From positions 62,001-126,000 of the forward strand of contig SAYS01000004.1 in NCBI GenBank assembly GCA_004015825.1: a stretch of DNA of 64,000 nucleotides, given 5' to 3'. Within the stretch, counting starts at the first letter, position 1, and each line of letters opens with the position of its first letter. The position numbers and the translations under genes are program-made. Positions 16,485 through 25,871 of the stretch are shown piece by piece. The DNA comes from Halovenus amylolytica (GTDB lineage Archaea > Halobacteriota > Halobacteria > Halobacteriales > Haloarculaceae). The notes below the pieces were generated by a model. That model was not told the origin of the DNA. It saw only the letters and a program-made list of their open reading frames with translations, and ran no database searches.

Positions 16485-17221
16485 ATGGATGCTGTAGTGC
16501 TCGCTGCAGGCGAAGGGACCAGATGACGCCCGCTGACCGAATACAAACCGAAAGGAATGGTCGAAGTCGCAGGGAAACCGATTCTTCCACGCTGTTTCGA
16601 ACAACTGGTCGAATTAGGTGCGGAACAGATAGTTGTTGTCGTTGGCTATCTAAAAAAATAATCCAGTACTACGGTGATGAATTCGAGGGAATACCAAATA
16701 CGTACACTCATCAGGGTGAACAAAACGGGTTAGCACACGCGCTCTTGACGGCTGAAGAGCAGATCGACGACGATTTCATGTTCATGTTTGGAGACAATAT
16801 CTTTCAGGCAAATCTCGAAGATGTTGTTCGTCGCCATCGTGAGGCCCGTGCCGACGCAGCCTTCCTCGTCAAGGAAGTTCCCTGTGAGGAAGCAAGTCAA
16901 TACGGTGTGCGTAAACCCAAGTACGGTAAAATAACAGATGTTATGCAAAAGCCGGAAGAGCCACCCTCGAATCTCGTGATGATCGGATTCTACACATTGA
17001 CGACTGCGATTTTCCACGCCTATTATCTGGTCCCACCGTCCAATCGTGGGGAGTACGAGATCAGCGAGGCAATCGATCTATTGATCCAGAGCGGTCGAAC
17101 GATCGATACAATCGGACTGGACGGCTGGCGCATTGGCGTCGGTTATCCGGAAGTTCGTGATGAAGCCGAACGGCGGCTGGAATCGGGTGTCGAAGCAGAG
17201 AGTGGCAACTCGAGTAGTTGA
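16485..17221 (+). pseudogene. Sugar-1-phosphate nucleotidyltransferase, broken by a stop and a frameshift
   Basis: Reading from ATG at 16485 gives MDAVVLAAGEGTR, the pyrophosphorylase signature, then an in-frame TGA at 16524-16526 where homologues have Met (R-M-R-P-L). The frame resumes with RPLTEYKPKGMVEVAGKP and continues to a run of seven A at 16652-16658. Restoring one A there joins it to the rest in the other frame (IIQYYGDEFEGIP and onward to 17221). The remainder is complete, with MFMFGDN and GYPEV in place. An intact paralogue lies at 34278-34982. Either the gene is dead or the assembly has errors; the two independent lesions favour a true pseudogene. Confidence 0.85.
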
Positions 17222-17466
17222 AATCGAGAACCTCGACAGCTCATTCTCATACGCAGGAGTACAATGGGATGAGTCCTATCAGCCCCCCGTTCTCCAGATA
17301 GCAGTTGATGTTGTACTTCTTTGCTGGTATCTGTCAGCAAACCACACCGCAGGAGGTGGTTCGCTAAAGAAACAGTATAAATATATGTTCTAAAGTCTCC
17401 AAGCCAGTTCCGATACGTACCACCTTTTCCGTACCCTTTTGAACTATCGCACGTAATCCCGATTCG
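17222..17466. other. Spacer with a small hairpin
   Basis: No gene is recognised. Near 17337-17366 the sequence AACCAC...GTGGTT forms a short stem extended by GC pairs across one-base bulges. A TATA-like ATAAATATAT follows at about 17377. This may be the promoter region of the GT2 gene at 17467. Confidence 0.4.
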
Positions 17467-18381
17467 ATGAAAGTCTCGGTGGTGGTATGCACCTACTCCG
17501 AGGATCGTTACGAAGACTTCGTTGGAGCAGTAGATAGTATACGGCGCCAAACGTACGATGATATCGAGATTGTCATCGTAGTAGACGGAAATAAAATTGT
17601 GTACGAACGCGTCCAAACTAACTATGACGCCGAAGGTGTTCTCACCCACTGCAACGACAACAATATCGGGTTGCTGGAAAGTCGAAACAAAGGGGCCGAA
17701 CTTGCAAATGGTGATATCGTTGCGTTCATTGACGATGATGCAATCGCAAATAAACAGTGGGTCGAGAAACTGGTATCCGTCTATGAGCAACGAAATGTCG
17801 AAGCTGTCGGTGGAAGAATGACACCCATATGGGTCGCCGGGAAACCCTCCTATCTCCCGGAAGAATTCTACTGGCTCGTCGGTGTGACACACCGAGGATT
17901 CGGCGATGAAGGCGAGGTTCGAAATACTTTCGGTTCGAACATCTCGTTTCGTCGAAATGTGTTTCTTGATCTTGGAGGATTCGATCCACATATCGGTGGC
18001 CGACAGGGCGACAAAAACCTGCAAGGCGGCGAAACAGAACTTGCCGCACGGCTGCGAACAGAACTAAACGGGACACTCTACTACAAACCGGGTGCAGAAG
18101 TAGGCCACAAGGTATTCGAGTATCGAACCGAGCTCGGATGGCTCCTTCGCAGGGCCTTCTGGCAAGGATATTCAAAGCGAGGTATGGAAGTGCTCGTTCC
18201 AGACTCCGGTGATGAAGAGACAGCATTTCTCCGTGATTTACTGTTGAAATTCATACCAGATCGTCTCGAAAAAACCCTAACAGGTCCTTCATTCACTGAA
18301 GCACAGAAGTGCGTGATGCTCGTCGTTTTTACTGGATGTGTGGGGCTTGGGTACCTGTATGGGTGCACAAAATGGCGGTAA
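17467..18381 (+). CDS. Family 2 glycosyltransferase (AglG/AglI-like)
   Basis: A 304-aa GT-A enzyme. The N-terminus MKVSVVVCTYSEDR is typical. The metal-binding acidic motif is FIDDDA (Asp 89-91), and GGFDPHIGG/GGETELAARL form the acceptor-site acidic region. A hydrophobic C-terminal segment near residues 285-300 could touch the membrane. Haloarchaeal relatives (AglG, AglI, AglE) add hexuronic or other sugars to dolichol-phosphate glycans. Its GC is visibly lower than the flanking core genes, as expected for an accessory glycan island. It stands alone between the pseudogene and a 387-bp gap. Confidence 0.85.
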   Translation: MKVSVVVCTYSEDRYEDFVGAVDSIRRQTYDDIEIVIVVDGNKIVYERVQTNYDAEGVLTHCNDNNIGLLESRNKGAELANGDIVAFIDDDAIANKQWVEKLVSVYEQRNVEAVGGRMTPIWVAGKPSYLPEEFYWLVGVTHRGFGDEGEVRNTFGSNISFRRNVFLDLGGFDPHIGGRQGDKNLQGGETELAARLRTELNGTLYYKPGAEVGHKVFEYRTELGWLLRRAFWQGYSKRGMEVLVPDSGDEETAFLRDLLLKFIPDRLEKTLTGPSFTEAQKCVMLVVFTGCVGLGYLYGCTKWR

Positions 18382-18768
18382 GACTGTCCCATTTCAAGAT
18401 TCTTCGTTCACAGTGTCGTTATGATATGGAACCTACTTGTACAAGTCGTATAGTACGAGCGAACCGGAAAGCTGATAACCCGTTCACTCTATGAATTATG
18501 ACCACAAAAGCCCAACTATAGAGCTAAAACACAACCGTGGGCGTACCGGTCAGCCGTCAATTTAAAACAATACTACAACTGGGGTCTGCTCGCGAGGTCA
18601 GTTAGATCTAGCAACGGCTTCCTTCACCTCCATTTTTCGTTTTGAATTACTTAGTATACGCCTGAGAGTGCCATAGAACTCTTTACACACCATAGTCCGA
18701 CTGATTACAATTATAATAGACTATTAGCTCAAAAGTACGTGCACTCGGTGTACGGTGTTTAAAATCAA
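18382..18768. other. AT-rich gap between convergent genes
   Basis: No ORF, tRNA or clear hairpin was found in 387 bp. Composition is lower in GC than the rest of the window. It lies between the stops of the GT2 gene and the ribbon-helix-helix gene and may hold remnants of rearrangement. Confidence 0.5.
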
Positions 18769-18969
18769 TTAGAGAGTGCCCTTTCGTTTCCGAATAATGA
18801 TTTCTCGCACCTGTTCAACGTGGTTCGTCTCGAATTGAATGAATGCTGTGAGGATGGCTTCGATGATCTCGGAGCGGTTGACTCCGAGATCGTCACACTC
18901 AGCGAACAATTCATTCGCCTGTCGCACGATTTCCTGGTCAACAGCGATTCCGAATCTCTCTTTCGCCAT
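18769..18969 (-). CDS. Ribbon-helix-helix DNA-binding protein, 66 aa
   Basis: The sequence MAKERFGIAVDQEIVRQANE has a short beta-strand followed by two helices (VRQANELFAECDDLG, then NRSEIIEAILTAF), the MetJ/Arc/CopG pattern with the GVNRSE turn between helices. The start is the ATG at 18969. The frame is open further upstream, overlapping the aminotransferase start, but only the last 66 residues have the RHH pattern. It is probably an autoregulator or the regulator of the divergent glycan genes starting at 19150. Such small RHH genes are frequent on haloarchaeal mobile DNA. Confidence 0.75.
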   Translation of the reverse strand: MAKERFGIAVDQEIVRQANELFAECDDLGVNRSEIIEAILTAFIQFETNHVEQVREIIIRKRKGTL

Positions 18970-19149
18970 AGCTAAAGTAAGCTGAGAACAGTGTGCACTA
19001 AGTACACGACGATTCCAATTTGTCTGAGCTGATTCAGCTATCCATATGAACTCTTCTACGACACGCTGATACTCCTTGTAAAGTACTGCATTTTTATGTG
19101 ATGATAGCCCTACCAACGCCTTGATTACGATCGGACAGAGAAATCTGGT

Positions 19150-20316
19150 ATGACGAAACGTAACGTGAGTGTCGCAGAACCGATTCTCGGCAAACAAGAG
19201 TACGAAAACATCGAGCAAGTTCTCGATTCTGGACGTTTTCTCCAGGGACCAATGGTCGAGAAGTTTGAACAGAAGTGGGCTGAATTCGTAGATGTCGAGC
19301 ACGCAGTAGCTGTCAGCAATGGTACGGTCGCGATCCAACTCGCACTCAACGCCATTGGTTTAGAACCCGGGGACGAGGTGATCGTCCCCTCACTCACGTT
19401 TGGATCGACCGCCACGGCCGTCGTCCATCAAGCGGGTGTCCCAGTCTTTGCCGACATTGATCGAGACCTGTACACGCTCGACCACACCGACCTAGAGCGG
19501 TGTCTCACCGACCGAACCGAAGCGATCATGCCTGTTCACTTGTATGGACATCCTGCCGAGATGGACGAAATTTGCGCGTTCGCCGATGAGCATGACCTCG
19601 CAGTAATTGAGGATGCCGCACAGGCACACGGTGCACGATACCGGGGAGAACAGGTCGGTTCAATCGGTGACGTGGGGTGTTTCTCCTTCTACGCGACAAA
19701 AAATATCACCTCCGGTGAGGGTGGAATGGTAACTACTGATCATGACGATATCGCAGAACAGATCCGCCTACTCCGGAGTCACGCCATGCCTGACCGCGAC
19801 AATCACGTCGACCTCGGGTACAACTACCGGATGTCCGAACTCCAGGGTGCGATCGGGTCGGCCCAAGTCGATCGACTTGCCGAGTTCAACGACCGCCGAC
19901 GCGAGATATCCGAACGTCTTCTCAAGGAACTTTCGGATATCGACTGGCTCGAACCCGCTACCGTCCGTGACTACGTCGATCACGCGTATTTCTGGGCACC
20001 GATCGAAGTGGATCCAGACGTCGCTGGTATGACCGGCAAGGAAATCTGGGAAGAACTACAGGAGCGTGGTGTCGAGACTCGCCACCGCTACGTTGATCCG
20101 TTGTACGAGCAGCCGGTTTTTCGGGAACACCGCGGATTCAACTCCGAGTTCCCATGGAGCGTGAACGAAAACGACCACGACTACGATCTCACCCTACCGA
20201 ACGTCGAGGCGGTGGCAGGTAACACGCTTGGACTCCCGAATCACCCCGGTCTCGACGATGCGGATGTCGATTATGTCATCGACACCGTCCAGGAGTTCTC
20301 CGAGACACTCGAGTGA
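19150..20316 (+). CDS. DegT/DnrJ/EryC1 sugar aminotransferase
   Basis: A 388-aa PLP enzyme that transfers an amino group to a keto-sugar nucleotide. The catalytic Lys is K184 in FYATKNITSGEGG, the family signature. SNGTVAIQLAL (residues 56-66) binds the PLP phosphate, and EDAAQAHGA contains the cofactor-stacking region. YNYRMSELQGAIG is also conserved. The substrate is probably a UDP- or dTDP-4-keto sugar made by a neighbouring epimerase/dehydratase. It starts a run of plus-strand genes (19150-24859) with short gaps that is likely one operon. Confidence 0.92.
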   Translation: MTKRNVSVAEPILGKQEYENIEQVLDSGRFLQGPMVEKFEQKWAEFVDVEHAVAVSNGTVAIQLALNAIGLEPGDEVIVPSLTFGSTATAVVHQAGVPVFADIDRDLYTLDHTDLERCLTDRTEAIMPVHLYGHPAEMDEICAFADEHDLAVIEDAAQAHGARYRGEQVGSIGDVGCFSFYATKNITSGEGGMVTTDHDDIAEQIRLLRSHAMPDRDNHVDLGYNYRMSELQGAIGSAQVDRLAEFNDRRREISERLLKELSDIDWLEPATVRDYVDHAYFWAPIEVDPDVAGMTGKEIWEELQERGVETRHRYVDPLYEQPVFREHRGFNSEFPWSVNENDHDYDLTLPNVEAVAGNTLGLPNHPGLDDADVDYVIDTVQEFSETLE

Positions 20317-20389
20317 CTCGACATTTTTCGGTTCCAATACCTCACGGAGACCGACGGATTCATAACTGGTGTGTTGCATCATTGGCTTA

Positions 20390-21382
20390 ATGCGAGTACT
20401 CATCACCGGCGGTGCAGGCTATATCGGTAACTATGTCGTCGAGGAGGTTCTCGAGAACGGGCACGAGGTTCGCGTGCTTGATTCGATGCTCTGGGGTGAC
20501 GACGCACTCGATCCATACAGTGGGCACGAGCGACTCGAAGTTCGGGAGGGTGACATTCGCCACATTGAGGATCTATCCTACGCGATGGAGGACGTCGACG
20601 CTGTCATCCACCTCGCTGGCATCGTAGGCGATCCGGCATGTGACGTTAACGAACAGGCCACGCAAGCGGTCAACATCGAAGCGACAAAGTCACTCGTCGA
20701 AGTCTGCAAACTTCACGACATCGAACGGCTTGTATTTGCCTCGACCTGCTCGGTCTACGGCGCGAGCGAGCTGATGGAGCTAAACGAGGGATCGTACCTG
20801 AATCCTCTCTCGCTGTACGCCGAGTCCAAAATCGACTCGGAGGAAATCATCCTCCACGAGACCCACGACATGTTCAGGGGCAACGACATCACACCCACTA
20901 TCCTGCGCCTGGGTACGATCTTCGGCTGGTCGCGCCGGATGCGCTTCGACCTGGTGGTCAATCTTCTCACTGCAAAGGCAGTGCTCGAAGACGACATTCC
21001 CGTCTACGGCGGCGAGCAGTACCGCCCACTCGTCCACGTCCACGACGCGGCACGCGCGTTCGCGGCGGTACTGGAAGCGCCCGATGAGAAGGTCAACCAT
21101 CAGATCTTCAATGTCGGCGACAACGACCTCAACTACCAGATCAAGGAAGTCGGGCGTATCGTTGAAGAGAACGTCGAGGGCGCGGAGGTCCGTTTTGTCG
21201 AACACAAAGAGGACGACCGGACGTATCGCGTGAGCTTCGACAAAATTAATTATATTCTCGGATGGGAGGCTGAATACGATATTGCAGATGGGGTACAGGA
21301 GATCAAAGAGTGGATGGCCGAAGAAGGGATTACGGATTACGAGCGAGATAACTTCAGGAACTCAGAATATCCTTATATGTAA
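20390..21382 (+). CDS. NAD-dependent sugar epimerase/dehydratase
   Basis: A 330-aa extended SDR protein, starting MRVLITGGAGYIGNYV at ATG 20390; an upstream ATG at 20369 would add seven unlikely residues. It has the Rossmann motif at residues 7-13, FASTCSVYG and YAESK with the catalytic Tyr-x3-Lys. It closely resembles the protein at 31787-32749 in organisation (GWS-x-MRFDLVVN, RPLVHVHDAARA), a subfamily seen in bacterial and archaeal surface-sugar loci. The exact reaction is not predictable. Only two bases separate it from the FemAB-like gene. Confidence 0.9.
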   Translation: MRVLITGGAGYIGNYVVEEVLENGHEVRVLDSMLWGDDALDPYSGHERLEVREGDIRHIEDLSYAMEDVDAVIHLAGIVGDPACDVNEQATQAVNIEATKSLVEVCKLHDIERLVFASTCSVYGASELMELNEGSYLNPLSLYAESKIDSEEIILHETHDMFRGNDITPTILRLGTIFGWSRRMRFDLVVNLLTAKAVLEDDIPVYGGEQYRPLVHVHDAARAFAAVLEAPDEKVNHQIFNVGDNDLNYQIKEVGRIVEENVEGAEVRFVEHKEDDRTYRVSFDKINYILGWEAEYDIADGVQEIKEWMAEEGITDYERDNFRNSEYPYM

Positions 21383-21384
21383 AA

Positions 21385-22443
21385 ATGGAGGTCATACATC
21401 TAACCCCCGAAGATACTGAAAAGTGGTGGAGGTACTACGAAAGTGTTGGAAGGCCTGGCCCATATCACCAACCAGACTATCTCCGGATACTTGAGGGAGA
21501 CTTCGAACACGACGACGAACGCGCCGAAGCCTTCGTTCTCATCAACGGTGATGATTTGGTCTACTATCCGTACATACGCCGTTCGCTCGAATCCGTTCCG
21601 TTCGCTAGCGAAGCCGAAACCAACCTTTCGGAGTACGATGACATAGTCTCATCGTGGTACTACGGCGGACCGTTTACGTCGAGAGACGATAGTGAACTCT
21701 GCGAAGCTTTTACCGAGGAGTTCAATGAACACTGCCGGTCAGAGAACATCGTCGCCGAGTTCGTCCGCTTTGACCCTAATGAGGGTAATCATGAGCGGTT
21801 CGATTGCCTCGGACCTGAATTTAACAGGAAGACTGTTTTTGTTGATCTGACCAAGGCTAAGGAAACACTCTGGAAGGAATTCGAGAAGCGGAACAGGAAC
21901 GCCATCCGACAGGCACAGGAGACGGAAATCGAAGTTGAACCGACCGAAGATCATGAGGACTACGAAGCCTTCTACGATATTTATACCAACGCAATGGACG
22001 CGAAGGACGCCACCGATCACTACCGTTTCGACTACCGTTTTTTTCTTGATATGCTAGAAACAAACCTGTCGACACTTCTCGTTGCCACGTACCACGACGA
22101 GGTTGTTGGGGGTGCAATGGTAGTACACAACGAAGAGGTAGCACACGACTACCTCCGTGCTTCCGATCCCGATTACTGGGATATGCGTGTGAACAATCTA
22201 ATTTGCTACGAAGCTCTGATGCATATGCGTAACACCGGAAGGAAAGTATTTGATTTCCAAGGAGGTCGCCCCGGTGTCTTCAACTTCAAGAAGTCGTTTT
22301 CACCCGACCGTGCAAAGCTATACCTCGGTAGGTCAGTACATATGCCCGAGGTCTATAGCGATCTGACGGATGAGGCTCAGAGAGCGGGTATCAATACCGA
22401 CGGGGAATACTTCCCCGAGTACCGTGTAGAGCAGAGCAATTAA
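21385..22443 (+). CDS. FemAB/GNAT-like acyl or aminoacyl transferase
   Basis: A 352-aa protein with the tandem GNAT architecture of the FemAB/FemX family. The segment KRNRNAIRQAQETEIEV (about residues 170-186) and the C-terminal FDFQGGRPGVFNFKKSFSPD are characteristic. In bacteria FemAB enzymes add amino acids from aminoacyl-tRNA to the peptidoglycan bridge. Archaea lack that polymer, so here it probably N-acylates or aminoacylates an amino sugar, fitting the sugar aminotransferase two genes upstream. It is tightly coupled to the epimerase gene. Confidence 0.8.
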   Translation: MEVIHLTPEDTEKWWRYYESVGRPGPYHQPDYLRILEGDFEHDDERAEAFVLINGDDLVYYPYIRRSLESVPFASEAETNLSEYDDIVSSWYYGGPFTSRDDSELCEAFTEEFNEHCRSENIVAEFVRFDPNEGNHERFDCLGPEFNRKTVFVDLTKAKETLWKEFEKRNRNAIRQAQETEIEVEPTEDHEDYEAFYDIYTNAMDAKDATDHYRFDYRFFLDMLETNLSTLLVATYHDEVVGGAMVVHNEEVAHDYLRASDPDYWDMRVNNLICYEALMHMRNTGRKVFDFQGGRPGVFNFKKSFSPDRAKLYLGRSVHMPEVYSDLTDEAQRAGINTDGEYFPEYRVEQSN

Positions 22444-22483
22444 ACCACAAAAGTATAACCGTACGACGACCTCCCTTACTTCT

Positions 22484-23749
22484 ATGAACATTGTATTGGC
22501 TTCAGTGGATTGTTTACGCCATGATACGTTTGATCATCGATTCTACGATAGCCTGAAGACGTCGGGTAGCCATTACGACACCTGTATCACGCAAGCTGCT
22601 TTTACAAGTCCGTCGCATACCTCGATGCTTTCCGGACTCAACCCGTTCAACCATGACGTCCGTTGGCTCATCGACTACGAGACGGATGCAACGCTTCTGC
22701 CAGAAATTCTCTCTGAAGAGGGATTCAACACCGTGGGATTTACCGGCGGATACCCGCTTCCAACGGGAAATATACCCGATGCGTTCGACGAATTCTACCA
22801 CATAACACCGATGGAAGATCGTATGGAAGGTCGCGGCGATGAGTTCGGACCCGCAAACCTTCTCGTGAACCGTGCGGTAAACTGGCTCGACGACCACGAG
22901 GGCGAGAACAACTTCGTATTCATACACTTGTTCGACCTACACCTGACGCTACGCTCGGAGTTCGGCAAACGCGACGAACCTGACTTCGACGAGAACCACG
23001 TCTACAAGAACGTCGAACAGTACATAGGACGTTACCAGCGTAGATACCGTGAGGAAGCGGACTTCGTTGCCAGACAACTCGAAAACTTACACGAGCTCGT
23101 CGATATCGATATTTCGGTCGTAACTGGAGACCACGGCTCCAAGATGCCTGGCGAGCACGGCTATCCTTGGGTCTATGACAGCGAAGGTAACCGTGTCGGA
23201 TCGCAAGTTCGTGGTGTCGAATTGTACGAAAACATAATACGGGTACCTCTCGTCTTCAGCGGTGACCCCTTCCCTGACGAGACGGTACACGAGCAGGTAC
23301 GTAGCATAGACATAGTTCCGACACTCCTTGATGCGCTCGACATAGACGTTCCTGAGACAGACGGCATGACATTGCTCGACAATGAACACCCGGAATTCGC
23401 CTACTCCGAGACGTACCACGGACAATTAACGAAAGAGAACAAGCTGACACACAAAATGAACAAACAGTACGACTTTGGCTGGAACGATCTCGACTCACTT
23501 GTCTGTCTACGCTCCAACGAGTGGAAGCTCATCTGCACGGCGAACGGCGAACTCGAACCTGTTGAACTTTACCATATTGCACAGGACCCCGGCGAAGAGC
23601 GCAACTTACTTCACGACGAGGGTGAGGTGGCCCAAGAGTACTTCGACGACTTAGAAACTATACTTGACAATGACGAACAGATGTACGTGACCGCTGATGA
23701 AGTTAACCAAGCGACGAAGGACCGTCTTGAGGATCTCGGATATCTTTAA
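22484..23749 (+). CDS. Alkaline-phosphatase/sulfatase-fold hydrolase or transferase
   Basis: A 421-aa protein of the alkaline phosphatase superfamily. SVDCLRHD near residues 7-14 gives the first metal Asp. The nucleophile region reads TSPSHTSMLSG (41-51), matching the sulfatase signature CxPSRxSLxTG except that Thr 41 replaces the Cys/Ser converted to formylglycine and His replaces Arg. GDHG (near 215) supplies further metal ligands. A Thr nucleophile is typical of LtaS/EptA-type phosphotransferases, so the sulfatase label may be wrong. No signal peptide is evident. It is followed four bases later by a GT4 gene. Confidence 0.8.
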   Translation: MNIVLASVDCLRHDTFDHRFYDSLKTSGSHYDTCITQAAFTSPSHTSMLSGLNPFNHDVRWLIDYETDATLLPEILSEEGFNTVGFTGGYPLPTGNIPDAFDEFYHITPMEDRMEGRGDEFGPANLLVNRAVNWLDDHEGENNFVFIHLFDLHLTLRSEFGKRDEPDFDENHVYKNVEQYIGRYQRRYREEADFVARQLENLHELVDIDISVVTGDHGSKMPGEHGYPWVYDSEGNRVGSQVRGVELYENIIRVPLVFSGDPFPDETVHEQVRSIDIVPTLLDALDIDVPETDGMTLLDNEHPEFAYSETYHGQLTKENKLTHKMNKQYDFGWNDLDSLVCLRSNEWKLICTANGELEPVELYHIAQDPGEERNLLHDEGEVAQEYFDDLETILDNDEQMYVTADEVNQATKDRLEDLGYL

Positions 23750-23752
23750 TGG

Positions 23753-24859
23753 ATGAAAAAAGTCCTACTTATTTCTAACGTTGGGCTTGGAAATAAAGGT
23801 GGGCGATCAGAGAAGTTCACCACCCGTAAACGGATGCTACAGGATCGTGGATGGGAGGTAGTAGTCGGACGTGTTCCCGAACCGTATCTTCCACTGTTTC
23901 CTTACGCGATTCTAAAGTGTCTGTATATCGGGCTAAAGCACGACGTTGATGTAGTAAACTCGGTTAGCAATCCCTTCAATCTCCAATTAATAGGTTACGT
24001 CGTAAGTCGTCTTCTGCATCTTCCGTGGCTCGTTGAGTTCCGCGATCCGATGGTCGACAACCCAGACCGTGATCCCAATGCGTTCCTCACGAAAGTAGCA
24101 GCGTGGGTTGAGAGTCTGGCAGTTCGGAGCGCCGATCAGGTCGTCTGGGGTGACGGAATTCAGATGGAAGATGAGCATCTCGAAAACAAGTATCCAGATG
24201 TATCATCAGAGAAATTCTATAAACTCCCTTTTCTTGGCTTTGAGTCACAAAAATTCGAGTCTGCGCCGACAGAAACATACGACGCTCTCACCATCACGTA
24301 CGCCGGTTCTTTCTACGATGGCTGGATAGAACCGTACGCGCTCCTCGAAGGCTTCTCGGAGTACGTAGAGAAGAACGAACCGGAAGAGAACGAACTAACC
24401 CTACAGTTCTACGGCGACTGGAACGAGGAGTATCAGGAGAAAGTCGAAGACCTCGAACTCACTGGCTTCGTCGAAACCCACGACTTCGTACCACACGATG
24501 AAATCATACCGGTTCTCAAAGGCTCCGATCTCGTCGTCTACGTCGGCGGCGACGACCCGGAGAACCGTCTCAGCATTCCGTCGAAAATATGGGACTATAT
24601 GGGTGCGAAGACGCCGATACTCGCCGTTGTAGACCCGTCGTTCCGTGTCGCCCGACTGATCAAAGAGAACAACTTTGGTATCGCGGTCCATCCCGACGAT
24701 ACGGAAGGCATAGCAGACGCGATCAAGGCGATACTTTCGGGTGAGTTTGACTACACGTCTGACAAAGAGATCTTCGACGAGTTCAGCAGGGCACACAAGA
24801 TGGACGTGTTAGCACGGGTTCTCGATTCTGTATCTTCGTACGAGGATCCATTCTGGTGA
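23753..24859 (+). CDS. GT4-like glycosyltransferase, paralogue A
   Basis: A 368-aa GT-B protein. The Gly-rich N-terminal loop SNVGLGNKGGRSEKF binds the nucleotide-sugar region, and the C-terminal domain has TYAGSFYDGWIEP, a FYGDWNEEYQ segment and the PHDEIIPVLKGSDLVVYVGGDD stretch before the usual E-x7-E region, which is poorly conserved. It is closely related to the protein at 25872-26966 (shared AGSFY-x-GWIEPY and FYGDWN-x-EYQ). It probably adds a sugar to a lipid-linked or polymer glycan. The ATG at 23753 follows the previous stop by three bases. Confidence 0.85.
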   Translation: MKKVLLISNVGLGNKGGRSEKFTTRKRMLQDRGWEVVVGRVPEPYLPLFPYAILKCLYIGLKHDVDVVNSVSNPFNLQLIGYVVSRLLHLPWLVEFRDPMVDNPDRDPNAFLTKVAAWVESLAVRSADQVVWGDGIQMEDEHLENKYPDVSSEKFYKLPFLGFESQKFESAPTETYDALTITYAGSFYDGWIEPYALLEGFSEYVEKNEPEENELTLQFYGDWNEEYQEKVEDLELTGFVETHDFVPHDEIIPVLKGSDLVVYVGGDDPENRLSIPSKIWDYMGAKTPILAVVDPSFRVARLIKENNFGIAVHPDDTEGIADAIKAILSGEFDYTSDKEIFDEFSRAHKMDVLARVLDSVSSYEDPFW

Positions 24860-24880
24860 ATTACGATATCTTACCGTTAA

Positions 24881-25790
24881 TTAGGTGTACCCCAGACTGC
24901 GTAACTGATCTTCCACATCTGCGTCAATTCGGCGTTCATCTGGATCATCTGATTCACCTGTGACTGCCCACGGAACCTTCCGGAGGTCAGGGTGGTGTAT
25001 GTACGGTGGATGCCCGTAGAGCCGTACACGCAGAGGTGATACGCGTTCACCGAGAAGATTCCCATGATCTGAGGTTACTACCGTCTTTCCCTCTTCAGCT
25101 CCAATAAGCTCCTCGGCACTTTCCATGACTAACTTGAGATTTTCAGCATATGCTCTCCATACGGTTTCTCTGTCGACGGGCCCTTTTCCCAGAGCATCCC
25201 ATATATCGCTGGCTCCAGTCTTGGCAGACTCTACTTCCATTTCATCGGTTCCTCTGAAGATCGTGTAGCGTAACTCTGGATACCCAATTAAAAGGATAAT
25301 GTGGTTGAAGGTAATGAACTATCAGACGTTTGTTTGGATACTCCTTCCGTGCTTCTATTGCGGCCTCCGTCACCGGTTCTGGAGGTACTGTACCGTAGGT
25401 CTCGTCAAACCCATCTCGCCATACCTCGATAAAAGCGTGAAATGCCGTTTGGACCTGGCGTGGGACCACAGGGTTTCCTGTCACATAGACCGTGTCCGTA
25501 AGAGCCTGTCCAGCGAAGTTTTTATTTGTCCATCCGTTGGTAGCACTCCCCGCGCTCGTACGTGTTTCATAGCTATTGAATCGGGAGATGTCCACTACCT
25601 CTCGGAACAAGTCCTCACGACAGCCATCGAGCAGGATGAGTGTATCCCAATCTTCGTTGATCACCCCTAACTCTGATTCGTACCATCTGTTCTGAATGGG
25701 GCCGATTACCCTTTGTGCGATACGGTTTCTCCACCACATAGGCTGACTGTAGTGCTTGTGTAGTTCCCTGAGCGGATACAGAATATCCAT
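24881..25790 (-). pseudogene. Sulfatase-fold gene, frameshifted
   Basis: Two minus-strand frames join into one family member. The first (25790 to 25242) starts MDILYPLRELHKHYSQ and has the LILLDGCRED metal motif and HYLQPHYPF, then runs off frame. The second frame, entered near 25290, reads LIGYPELRYTIFRGTDE and continues through VVTSDHGNLLGE to the stop at 24881. Adding one T in the TTTT run on the minus strand (25290-25293) restores the frame. The intact relative is at 55577-56431. If real, the break removes the second metal-binding half from the protein. Confidence 0.85.
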
Positions 25791-25871
25791 ATTATACCCG
25801 TCTGTACATTTCCAGATGTGATTTGACTTACGCTTGGTCGGTCCGGGACTAACTAATATCTGACTTATATA

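Noticed and set aside
17222-17466. Remnant of a transposase gene
   Set aside because: A short open frame contains WDESYQPPVLQIAVDVV, but it is too short and shows no confirmed catalytic motif.
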